Origin: an uncultured Pseudomonadota bacterium
Lineage (GTDB): Bacteria > Myxococcota_A > UBA796 > GCA-2862545
Length of the DNA: 64,000 bases
Direction: 5' to 3'
NCBI GenBank assembly: GCA_913061235.1
Contig: CAJXTB010000022.1
Span: forward strand, 1-64,000
A model generated the notes under the pieces. That model ran no database searches and was not told where the DNA came from. It saw nothing but the letters and a program-made list of their open reading frames with translations. Positions 42,492-50,287 of the stretch are shown one piece after another (position 1 is the stretch's first letter; each line of letters begins with the position of its first letter). The position numbers were made by a program, and so were the translations under genes.

Positions 42492-43616
42492 CTACCGCGT
42501 GACGTCGACCACAATCGACAGCCACGAAGACGGGGTGACCGACGCAGTCGAGAGCTCTGCGGTGACACAGGGTGCGAGGTCGCCTGGTGCCCCCTCTAGG
42601 GCCCACGCCCCCTCCCAAGACAGCGTTGCCTGTAGCGGGAGGTCGAGGCCTACCGCACACCCCGCGACCGCGGCATGGGCATGCGCGCGCCAATCATCCG
42701 ACGTTGTCCAACCCAGGCGCAACATGCGCGCGGTGCTCTCTTCGTCCCAGTGCAAAAACGGCTCGCAGGCAAACTCGGCGTCCGGGATGTTGCAGAACGC
42801 CAGGTACCCGCCAACAACCAGCTCTCGTTCGCGCAGCGCATCTTCCACGTGTCCGCGTCGCACGGCGTAATCAAAGGTCGCGCCATACGGGATGGCTTGT
42901 TCTTCTGCCTGCCACTGTGGCCGCATCAAGTCGTACGCCCAGTCGGGAAGCGGCAGGTCTCCCGGGAGCACCTCCAGCAAGCGTGCAACCGTTGCAGCCA
43001 CTGACGCGTCGTGCTCAAGCGCATCGAGCGCCCAAGCAAGGGCTTGTTCGGGGTCGTACGTGGAGAGGCTGGGAGATGCCGCCAGGTTCGCGAGAACGAA
43101 GCGTGCGTGCGCCGTGGCCGCGTGGTCCGGAGCGCTCGCAAGTAGCGCGACCGCTGCGCGTTGAACGGTCTCGGGGTCTTCGAGTTGTCGCCTGTCTAGC
43201 GCACGCTCGGTGAGGCGATGCAGCGCAATGGCAGCCTGCCAAGGCGACGCCCCATTCTCAACCGTCATGTCCGCGGCTAGTGAGTCGGCTCGCAAGACCC
43301 CATCTCGCGTCCGGTGCATCGCATGTAGCTCTGGGGTTCGCTCCGCTGGGTTCGCCTGACCATAGTCACGACGTGCTTGTTCGTAGTCTCGCGTCGCCGC
43401 ACTCAGCGGGTCCGCTGGCCAGTCCATATCGTCCGGAAAATCGGGCAAGATGCGTTCCCAGCGGTCAAACCCGACAGCGCGCCCCACCTCCGGTGGCCCC
43501 GCACGCACATGCATGGGCCGCGTCTCGGACACGTCGTAATCGAGCGCCTCTTGCTCGCCATCCTCACCAGCACAGCCAGCAACAACCACCAAGCCCACCG
43601 TGACTCGTCTCCACAT
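42492..43616 (-). CDS. Lipoprotein, paralogue of the exported protein at 26505..27863
   Basis: 374 aa. The signal peptide ends in a lipobox (GLVVVAGC, Cys15). The rest is mainly helical, with blocks shared with the 26505..27863 product (PDHAATAHARFVLANLAAS and VARLLEVLPGDLPLPDW) and a C-terminal beta-rich part (LQATLSWEGAWALEGAPGDL) that corresponds to the end of its relative. No catalytic motif is visible. The ATG at 43616 is chosen because it puts the hydrophobic core at the N-terminus; the open frame upstream lacks a signal. The function of this two-member family is unknown. Confidence 0.72.
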   Translation of the reverse strand: MWRRVTVGLVVVAGCAGEDGEQEALDYDVSETRPMHVRAGPPEVGRAVGFDRWERILPDFPDDMDWPADPLSAATRDYEQARRDYGQANPAERTPELHAMHRTRDGVLRADSLAADMTVENGASPWQAAIALHRLTERALDRRQLEDPETVQRAAVALLASAPDHAATAHARFVLANLAASPSLSTYDPEQALAWALDALEHDASVAATVARLLEVLPGDLPLPDWAYDLMRPQWQAEEQAIPYGATFDYAVRRGHVEDALRERELVVGGYLAFCNIPDAEFACEPFLHWDEESTARMLRLGWTTSDDWRAHAHAAVAGCAVGLDLPLQATLSWEGAWALEGAPGDLAPCVTAELSTASVTPSSWLSIVVDVTR

Positions 43617-43665
43617 CTCGTCCCTCCGCATTGCGCCCACACAGGTCGTAGCGGGTGGCAGGCCT

Positions 43666-43682
43666 TTGGTACGGTCCGAGCA
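43666..43682 (+). promoter_or_regulatory. Orphan sigma-54-like promoter
   Basis: TTGGTACGGTCCGAGCA shares its first 12 bases with the promoter of the receiver-PIG-L gene and keeps the GG/GC spacing of 12. No plus-strand gene follows within 5 kb, so it may drive a small RNA antisense to the PhyH gene, or be chance. A perfect palindrome TGACAGCCTGTCA lies about 80 bases downstream. The rest of the 43617-43777 gap is empty. Confidence 0.35.
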
Positions 43683-43777
43683 CGCCACAACGCGTCACCG
43701 TGGAACGCAGACGGTCAAAATCGCTGACAACCCAGATTGACACTACGTCATCAGCACCGTTGCTGAATGACAGCCTG

Positions 43778-44524
43778 TCACGCTCTCGGAAAGCGCTCCG
43801 TGCACAATGACGCGCCAGACTCGGGTTTCAACGTGTAATTGTACGGATGCGGCGCATGCGAAGGCCGCCAGCGCGCCGTCTCGGTCACCCAGCTGACACT
43901 CCACGCACGGCGGGCAGTGGTCGTGCTGTTTCCAAAGGACATATGCAAGACCAATGGGTCATGGACCAGCACCGTCCCCGCAGCGACAGGCACTGAGACG
44001 CGAGCAGCCTCATCGACCACAAGTGGGGGTAGCTCTGCGGCAGTACCCAACACCGCTCCCGCGACAAAGTCGGCCGGCTGACGCTCCCCTTGGCTGTGCG
44101 AGCCCGGCAGGTAGTTCAGGCAGCCGTTGTCTTGCGTCGCGTCGTCCAATGCAATCCACATAGTGAGGCCGATGGGACGGTCGAGCGGCCAATAGCTGTA
44201 GTCTTGGTGCCACTTGACCGCGTCCACCGTGCCCGGCGTCTTGCTCACCAGATGGTCTTGAAACAACACCGGAGGCTCGCCGAGCATCGCTCGGGCAAGA
44301 TCAGGAAGAACACCAGTTAGTAGATGACGACGCAACACAGCACTCGAGCGCCACGGGTCATGCACGATGCGACCGTAGCCGCTCGGACCAGCGACCAGTG
44401 TGGTGTCGTCCATGGCATTGCGCAGCGCCTGAAGGTCGCCAGTGACAACGCCAGGAACTGCTGAGAAGCCCTGAGTAACGAGTTCCTTGCGATGCTCAGC
44501 CCACACGAGCCAAGTCCGCGACAT
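43778..44524 (-). CDS. Phytanoyl-CoA dioxygenase (PhyH) family oxygenase
   Basis: 248 aa Fe(II)/2-oxoglutarate-dependent oxygenase. The iron ligands are seen in AVKWHQDYSYWPL (HxD) and LVLHMSFGNSTTTARRAW (distal His, with the Arg that binds 2-oxoglutarate). CLNYLPGSH between them is the conserved PGSH element of PhyH-type enzymes, which hydroxylate or halogenate small molecules in secondary metabolism. The ATG at 44524 is chosen, as it gives the usual N-terminus and an overlap of 29 bases with the radical SAM gene upstream. The overlap indicates a common pathway for the two enzymes; the substrate is unknown. Confidence 0.88.
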   Translation of the reverse strand: MSRTWLVWAEHRKELVTQGFSAVPGVVTGDLQALRNAMDDTTLVAGPSGYGRIVHDPWRSSAVLRRHLLTGVLPDLARAMLGEPPVLFQDHLVSKTPGTVDAVKWHQDYSYWPLDRPIGLTMWIALDDATQDNGCLNYLPGSHSQGERQPADFVAGAVLGTAAELPPLVVDEAARVSVPVAAGTVLVHDPLVLHMSFGNSTTTARRAWSVSWVTETARWRPSHAPHPYNYTLKPESGASLCTERFPRA

Positions 44525-45833
44525 GGTCCGCAGCGCCGGCAACCTGCTCGGCGGTGGGGTCAAAGCCCAAGCGGTCCATATACAGGCGGCGACGCAAGGC
44601 GGTCAGCTGGTCGTAGGCATGCCCAATGTCGGCGTTGGTCAGGGTGGGAAGCTGCAGAATCGACTCGCGATGATTGGCCGGGCGCCCCTGGTAGTCGTCT
44701 GGGATGTAGCCCTTTGCAAGCGCAGTCTGGAACAGCTGGGTGCCTGGGTACGGGTAGAAGACGAAGTACCCGAAGTCCATGATGTCCAGCTCGGTCGCCA
44801 GGTCCACGGTCATCTGTAGGTCTTCTGGCGTCTCTTCGGGAAGGCCAAGCATGAAGTTGGCGGTCACTCGAATCCCCGCCTCTTGGGTCCAACGGAACAC
44901 GTCTATGAAGCGCTGGTTCTTCACCGGGCGACGCATCACCTCGTAGCGAATGCGCGGACTACCGGACTCCACGCCGTAGGTGATCTGGTCGCACCCCGCT
45001 TTTGACAGCATGTGCAGCATCTTCTCGTTGACCGTCTCGACACGCGCATGCAGGCTGAAGGGCTTACCGAGCTCACGGCCATATACGTCGCAGAACTCCT
45101 TGACCCACGGATGATGAATGGTGAACGTGTCGTCCAAGAAGATGGCGTAGGCCAGGTCTCCAGCGTCATTGAGAGCGTGAAGCTCGTCCATGACGTTGCG
45201 GACTGTGCGACGGCGCCCGTACTCAGCGTCATTCTCTTTGTACAGCTGGTTGTACATGCGCGCTGCACAGTAGGTACACGGGAACGGGCATCCGCGCTGC
45301 GTGGTCATGTGTACGACGCCGCGGTGCTCGCCCAACACATCTCGAGCGGCAAAGGGCATGTTGTCCAACGGAGTGAACGGGGGCCGCAACTTGGGCTTTT
45401 CACCGACAACCGTCTGAATATTGTCGATGTTTTCGACGGGTTCCCCGGCCTCAAGTGCGTTGATGACGTCTAGCATCGCCATCTCGCCCTCTCCGAGACA
45501 CGCGTAGTCGAACCCCTCCGCCGCCAACACTTCATCAGCCGAGAACGTTGGATGAAGGCCCCCGACAATGACGGGGAGGTCAACTGTCTGGCGAACCGTC
45601 GCCACAAGCGACTTGGTGCGTAGCCACTGCCGTGTGGTCAAGGACAGGCCGAGCAGCTCGGCTCCGGTCTTCTGGATGACGTCCACAACATCCGCTTCGC
45701 TATGGTCAACCGAGTAGCGGAAGAAGCTGACGGTATGCCCATGCTGTCGCAGGTAGGCAGCAAGGAAACCAGGTCCAATCGATGCTACGGCCCAGCTTCG
45801 CTCGGTGTCGACTTCGACGAATAGAACGTGCAC
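44496..45833 (-). CDS. B12-binding-domain radical SAM protein
   Basis: 445 aa. The N-terminal cobalamin-binding domain (about 1-130) shows VEVDTERSWAVASIGPGFLA and GLHPTFSADEVLAAEGFDYAC followed by GEGE. The radical SAM core has the iron-sulfur motif RGCPFPCTYCAA (CxxxCxxC) and later FLDDTF, GVESGSPRI and ANFMLGLPEETPED. This class (BchE/HpnJ-like) performs methyl transfers or cyclisations on lipids, pigments and antibiotics. It is followed by the PhyH gene with a 29-base overlap. No precursor peptide or tailoring cluster is visible around it. Confidence 0.92.
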   Translation of the reverse strand: MHVLFVEVDTERSWAVASIGPGFLAAYLRQHGHTVSFFRYSVDHSEADVVDVIQKTGAELLGLSLTTRQWLRTKSLVATVRQTVDLPVIVGGLHPTFSADEVLAAEGFDYACLGEGEMAMLDVINALEAGEPVENIDNIQTVVGEKPKLRPPFTPLDNMPFAARDVLGEHRGVVHMTTQRGCPFPCTYCAARMYNQLYKENDAEYGRRRTVRNVMDELHALNDAGDLAYAIFLDDTFTIHHPWVKEFCDVYGRELGKPFSLHARVETVNEKMLHMLSKAGCDQITYGVESGSPRIRYEVMRRPVKNQRFIDVFRWTQEAGIRVTANFMLGLPEETPEDLQMTVDLATELDIMDFGYFVFYPYPGTQLFQTALAKGYIPDDYQGRPANHRESILQLPTLTNADIGHAYDQLTALRRRLYMDRLGFDPTAEQVAGAADHVADLARVG

Positions 45834-45869
45834 GGAGAACTCCCAGAGAGGCGCCTAGTATCGCACAGT

Positions 45870-46406
45870 TCAGTCTCCTACCGACCGCCTCCGTCCTGCA
45901 TCGATAGTGAAGCCTTGCTGCAGGAAGACATACACCGCACTGCCGGCGGGGTCTGGAAAGGCCCCCACGCTGAGCTCCAGGTTCACGCCCAGTCGGCCTC
46001 CGTAGCCTTCCTGGAGAATGGGGATGTCCCCCCCAACGGCGAGCTCTGCGCCGCTGCGGTGGGAGATGCCAGACAAGGAGCCGAGAGTGGTCTGCACTGG
46101 AAACCGCTTGGCCAACGCCCAGGGCGTCTCGTGGTGATGCAGAAAGCCGGCACGCACATACGGGCCCTTGTTGGGCAGGTACCGAACGCCCGCTGTGACC
46201 GCGCCGAGCGTCCGCTGAACGCCAGGTAGGTACCCTTCGCGAAGACCGACATCTAGCGCCACGTGCGACCCGAGTGCGGCTGCCACCCGTCCATACACCC
46301 CTGCACCGAGCGACTCCGCGCTGACAGCCTGAACCAGCCCCCCCTCGAGCGTGACCGGATGGGTCGGTGGGTTGGCGAGAGCGGCAGCGAGGAAGAGGGC
46401 AAGCAT
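45870..46406 (-). CDS. Small outer-membrane barrel-like protein
   Basis: 178 aa with a signal peptide (MLALFLAAALANPP). The mature part alternates polar and hydrophobic residues and is Gly-rich (LEGGLVQAVSAESLGAGVYG, VAAALGSHVALDVGLREGYL, YGGRLGVNLELSVGAF, AVYVFLQQGFTI), which fits an eight-stranded barrel. The ATG at 46406 is chosen since it starts the signal peptide; an upstream ATG adds twelve polar residues. It follows the regulatory-like-domain gene by 57 bases on the same strand. Function unknown. Confidence 0.65.
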   Translation of the reverse strand: MLALFLAAALANPPTHPVTLEGGLVQAVSAESLGAGVYGRVAAALGSHVALDVGLREGYLPGVQRTLGAVTAGVRYLPNKGPYVRAGFLHHHETPWALAKRFPVQTTLGSLSGISHRSGAELAVGGDIPILQEGYGGRLGVNLELSVGAFPDPAGSAVYVFLQQGFTIDAGRRRSVGD

Positions 46407-46463
46407 GGTCGCTCCAAAGTGTGGGGTCCGCTCGTTGGACACCGCACACCGGAAAAACCGTCG

Positions 46464-48200
46464 TCAAGGAGAGGTCAGGAGTCTCCGACGGCGCATGAGG
46501 AGTGCTCCACCAGCCAACCACAGCCCCCAGAGAGAACCCGGGGCGGTCGCGCAGTTGCACCCTTCCTCTTCTGCCGGAAGGACCGTTGTCTCGTTCGGGT
46601 CGGTGCCAAGAAGGTATTCATCACGGTTGGTGAAGCCGTCACCGTCTGCGTCTTCGAGGCTATCGTCACGGGACGGGTCCAAGCCGTTTTCCGACTCCCA
46701 CACGTCATCCATGCCGTCCCGGTCGGTATCGGGGGCAAGTGTGGGACTCCACTGAGTCTCGCTTCCGGCGGAGACCTCAACCACTCCACCGAACGTAGGG
46801 TTGATCTGGTCGGGGTAGTACGTGGGCACGTAGAGCGGGTCTGCCAGGCACTGCGACTGGTACTCAGCGCGAAGCTGCCAGCGATCAGCCGTCAGGCCGA
46901 CCAGGGAATACTCGCCGTCGCGGTTGGTTGTGGTCGAGCGCCGGTCACCGCGCAGCGTTGGCTCGGCAATGATGGCCGCACCATAGATAGGCCCACCCGT
47001 GTAGGTGTCCCGTACAATGCCGGATATCGCCCCGCCACGGGCCAGGGCAACGTCGCCTACATCCGTCACTCCGTCGATGGAAAAAGCCCGAGGGTCTCCC
47101 GCATCGTTGAGGATGAACCCCTCTACGAACCCGTCATCTACGGCGTCTACGAACATCAAGTAGCGGCCTGGATGCAAGGTCCCAATGCTCACTGTGCCGT
47201 CTTCTTCGACCTGAGCGCTCACTGCAGACGTCTGCGCTTCGTTGAAGAGCAAGACACTCGACGCTGTGAACGGGCTGCCCAAGAGCCGCGCGGTCAAGCG
47301 ACTCTCGCTCGGGAGCACCACGTCAATATCCCTGGCGCTGTCCCCATCTTCTGGCAGGGAGATGCGGTCGCTGGGGGTCGGTGACGACGGAAAGTAGGTC
47401 GTGGCCAAGCCGTCCGCATACGCCCACACCAACACGTCGCCCGGTCGGAGCCCACGAGCAGTGTAGGACCCGCCGGCGATGGGGGTGGTCGTGGTTCGCG
47501 AACCGCTAAACGCCGCGAGCTCTCCGCCATTGACCAGACCCGACGGCCCGCTGACCGTCCCGCGTACCTCCACGCCGGGGCGCAGAGAATAATCGGGAAG
47601 TTCTTCAGAGCTTCCCGGTGTGACCGTGAACTCATCACCGCCGGTATTCCCGTAGATCCCTGGATAGATCTGCGTCGGAACATCGGTCGCTTGCACTTCA
47701 ACGGCGAAGACCCCCATGCCCTCTTGGTCCGGCGTGATTCCGCGAACCCGGTAGTCGCCGTTGGCGTCGGTGAAATCAAACCGACTCTGGGCAACAATGG
47801 AGGTGCGACGGGTCTTTGCCGTCACCCGGGCCCCCTGAAGCGGCTCTCCGTTGGCCAGAATGCGTCCGGCCAAGCTCGCACCTTCGCTGAGCTGGACATC
47901 GATGACAGCGTCTTCGTCAGAAGCGATGGTCTGCGATGGGGCGTTGCAGGCACCGAGAACGCCGCCGGCCCACTGCTCTGCCGCATCACTTGCTGAGGGC
48001 GGAAGAAAGCGAACTCGGAAGCGGTCACCGGGAAGGTCGGTGACCTCGTAGAAACCGTTCTCGTCCGTCTGGGCAAACTCGAACTGAAATCGCGAGTCGT
48101 ACACAATGACAAACGCGTTGTCGACAGGCACGCCTTGGGCATCCGTCACCGTCCCAGAGACGGTGGCTGCCAACGCAAAGCCAGCCCACAAGGTAATCAT
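46464..48200 (-). CDS. Carboxypeptidase-regulatory-like repeat protein with MYXO-CTERM-like tail
   Basis: 578 aa. A short signal peptide (MITLWAGFALAAT) precedes at least four beta-sandwich units of the carboxypeptidase regulatory-like type: GTVTDAQGVPVDNAFVIVYD, GRILANGEPLQGARVTAKT, GTVSGPSGLVNGGELAAFSG and GIVRDTYTGGPIYGAAIIAE. A thrombospondin type 3-like calcium stretch (DTDRDGMDDVWESENGLDP, DADGDGFTNRDEYLLGTDP) follows. The end is GCNCATAPGSLWGLWLAGGA plus a helix and RRRR, a MYXO-CTERM-like sorting tail expected to be processed for surface anchoring. It overlaps the M28-like gene as ATGA. Confidence 0.85.
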   Translation of the reverse strand: MITLWAGFALAATVSGTVTDAQGVPVDNAFVIVYDSRFQFEFAQTDENGFYEVTDLPGDRFRVRFLPPSASDAAEQWAGGVLGACNAPSQTIASDEDAVIDVQLSEGASLAGRILANGEPLQGARVTAKTRRTSIVAQSRFDFTDANGDYRVRGITPDQEGMGVFAVEVQATDVPTQIYPGIYGNTGGDEFTVTPGSSEELPDYSLRPGVEVRGTVSGPSGLVNGGELAAFSGSRTTTTPIAGGSYTARGLRPGDVLVWAYADGLATTYFPSSPTPSDRISLPEDGDSARDIDVVLPSESRLTARLLGSPFTASSVLLFNEAQTSAVSAQVEEDGTVSIGTLHPGRYLMFVDAVDDGFVEGFILNDAGDPRAFSIDGVTDVGDVALARGGAISGIVRDTYTGGPIYGAAIIAEPTLRGDRRSTTTNRDGEYSLVGLTADRWQLRAEYQSQCLADPLYVPTYYPDQINPTFGGVVEVSAGSETQWSPTLAPDTDRDGMDDVWESENGLDPSRDDSLEDADGDGFTNRDEYLLGTDPNETTVLPAEEEGCNCATAPGSLWGLWLAGGALLMRRRRLLTSP

Positions 48201-49459
48201 ACCGCCTCCTCAGCGACGACATCCACGGTGAGTTCGGCGTCCTCCACCTCGGGTTCGACCTCGACCTCGACCTCGACCTCGGGCTCCGGCTGAATCGCCG
48301 CCGCAATCGCGGTCAGTGCATCCCGGTCGCCTTCCACACGACGCACATCATGGCCGTACCAGCGCGACACCACCTCAACGATCTGCGCTGCACGAGCCAC
48401 CGCCGCAGGAGACGCCGCGGTCGAGCCGCCGGAGAACGCCAAAGAGCGGTAGCCGCGCAGCAATGCGACACGTGCATCTGTGGGCGAAGCCCGGTCCACA
48501 CTCTCAAGATCAACACCCGCCCATCGCAGGCGTTCGACCAGGGCAGGCCCGGTCGGTCGGTGGTCCTGGGGGTGCAGGCTGCCTTCTGACACCACGGCGT
48601 TGAGCGGCGCACGTCCGGCGTCATCGAGTGCGATGACCAAGCATGGCGAGGTCAGTGTCTTTTCGTGCAGCGCCAAAAAGGCGTCCATTCCGCCACGAGC
48701 TTGGCGACCGCACCCTACGAAAGTGAACCAAACGTCTAGGTTTGGAATTGGGCTTTCGGCCAGACGGTGCATCAACTCCAACAGGACCGCAGGAGAGCCA
48801 CCGTCATCGCGGCCGTCTCCTGCACGGTGCCAGACCGCTGCGAGGGCCACGGTACCGGCCAAGACCGCAAGGCCAACACCATAAACGGTACCGGTCCACA
48901 CACCCCATGGCTTTGCGAGCGCGTGCAGCAGTTGGATGATGGCCAACGACACCGCCGAGCCGAACACCAATCGAAGTGGACGAAAGCGAAACCAGCGACG
49001 GTTGAGCACCCGCCAGCGAGGCACGTCGAGTGGAGCGACCAAGATGAGCGAGGCATGCGCGGTGTCTGACGGCATACGCGCCGTGAGGTTGTACGACGCG
49101 GTCTTTGGGAAGGCCCAACGGATCAGCGAATACTGCCCCGTACCTTCACCCAACAAACTCATGGCCAGTAGCAGGGACACCGCTGCTGCGACCGCGGGCC
49201 AGACAAGGCCCAGCAATCCAGCAAGCAGTAAGCCGCCCGCGTGTAGTCCGAGCGACAAGTGCGCCCAGGACGGGGCTACGAAGCCTTCAATTCGCCCAGG
49301 AAGCGCCATAGGTAGGCGTTCCTTGACGGCATGAAGCGCCATTCGCTCCCCTTCGCTTCCGGCAAATCGACCCGGTACAGCGGACAAAGCGTCCAAATCT
49401 TCAGCGATGCGTTCTAGGCGTTCCGAGGTCCACCTCCGAGGGCTGCCACGGTATCCCAC
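48197..49459 (-). CDS. Membrane M28-peptidase-like protein with degraded active site
   Basis: 420 aa from a GTG. The N-terminal helix (ERIAEDLDALSAVPGRFAGS) is the typical M28 start. Four to five membrane helices interrupt the fold (about 70-105 and 165-210). Metal-ligand motifs are eroded: the expected HxD strand reads LVAPLDVPRWR, the DNxSG element is GDGRDDGGSPAVLLELM, and the EE pair of the base motif is GRQARGG. Zinc binding and catalysis are therefore unlikely. The C-terminus is a low-complexity acidic tail (PEVEVEVEVEPEVEDAE), encoded by four 6-bp units at 48255-48278. It is coupled to the MYXO-CTERM protein gene downstream. Confidence 0.72.
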   Translation of the reverse strand: MGYRGSPRRWTSERLERIAEDLDALSAVPGRFAGSEGERMALHAVKERLPMALPGRIEGFVAPSWAHLSLGLHAGGLLLAGLLGLVWPAVAAAVSLLLAMSLLGEGTGQYSLIRWAFPKTASYNLTARMPSDTAHASLILVAPLDVPRWRVLNRRWFRFRPLRLVFGSAVSLAIIQLLHALAKPWGVWTGTVYGVGLAVLAGTVALAAVWHRAGDGRDDGGSPAVLLELMHRLAESPIPNLDVWFTFVGCGRQARGGMDAFLALHEKTLTSPCLVIALDDAGRAPLNAVVSEGSLHPQDHRPTGPALVERLRWAGVDLESVDRASPTDARVALLRGYRSLAFSGGSTAASPAAVARAAQIVEVVSRWYGHDVRRVEGDRDALTAIAAAIQPEPEVEVEVEVEPEVEDAELTVDVVAEEAV

Positions 49460-49522
49460 ACAGCCGCGGGTTGCCCTGCGCGTCTTTCACGCCTACCATG
49501 GCACGTACTACAGAGGCAGCTC

Positions 49523-50284
49523 ATGCGGTTTCGCGGCAAAGACTATACGGGCAAGGGCATCACGGTTGCCCTTGTCGACACGGGCGTAGATGTCTCCGAT
49601 CCGCGCCTTCAAGGCGCACCAATCGAAGGCTTGTCCATTCAACTGGGTGCGACCGGTCATGCAATGCTCGGCGCGAGCTACAATGACGAGCATGGTCACG
49701 GCACCGAAATGGCGGCTGCAATCCGTCACTTTGCGCCTGACTGCACCTTGTTCGTTGTGAAGATCATGCGTGAGACTCTCGGCACCAGCGCTGACTTGAT
49801 GGCCGCTGGCATCGAGGTGTCTGCCAACAACAGCGCACACGTCATCAATCTGTCTCTTGGTACGCCCAATATGGGCAAAGCCATGATGCTCTCCGACTGC
49901 GTTGGCAATGCCATCGGCTCGGGCAGCGTTGTGCTTGCCGCTGGGCATCCTCGTGGAAAGGCCGCCTACCCGGCCGACCTGCCCAACTGCGTGGGTGTGC
50001 GCGCCCACCCAGACTGTCCGATCGACAAGTTTTTTTACTTCGATCCCAAACGCTACCCGCGCAAGCAATGGAACCGTATGTCGGGCAAATTCCAAACGCA
50101 CGGCCGTACCGTGGCGCGCGAAGGGAAAGAACCGCGTTGGCGTGACTCTGGAATCGCAACGGCGTACCTCACCGGGGTTGCCGCCTGCCTGTCCGAGGCC
50201 ATTGGAATTCGAGACGCACAGCTGCTCGTCGAGAAGCTGCAGACCAGCGCCATCGTACCCAATCCAGAGATCGGGTACTCGTAG
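49523..50284 (+). CDS. Subtilisin-like (S8) protein lacking the catalytic serine
   Basis: 253 aa subtilase fold without signal peptide or prodomain. Asp19 (TVALVDTGVD) and His59 (EHGHGTEMA) of the triad are present. The serine motif GTSxA is replaced by SGIATAYLTG (Ala212), and the oxyanion Asn is His142 (VVLAAGHPRG). The substrate-binding core remains recognisable (HVINLSLGTPNMG). It should be proteolytically inactive and may bind peptides or a partner. It starts 63 bases from the divergent M28-like gene, itself inactive, and ends three bases before the FadL-like gene. Confidence 0.85.
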   Translation: MRFRGKDYTGKGITVALVDTGVDVSDPRLQGAPIEGLSIQLGATGHAMLGASYNDEHGHGTEMAAAIRHFAPDCTLFVVKIMRETLGTSADLMAAGIEVSANNSAHVINLSLGTPNMGKAMMLSDCVGNAIGSGSVVLAAGHPRGKAAYPADLPNCVGVRAHPDCPIDKFFYFDPKRYPRKQWNRMSGKFQTHGRTVAREGKEPRWRDSGIATAYLTGVAACLSEAIGIRDAQLLVEKLQTSAIVPNPEIGYS

Positions 50285-50287
50285 GCC

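Noticed and set aside
43778-45833. Natural-product gene cluster
   Set aside because: No NRPS, PKS, precursor peptide or transporter lies around the two tailoring enzymes.
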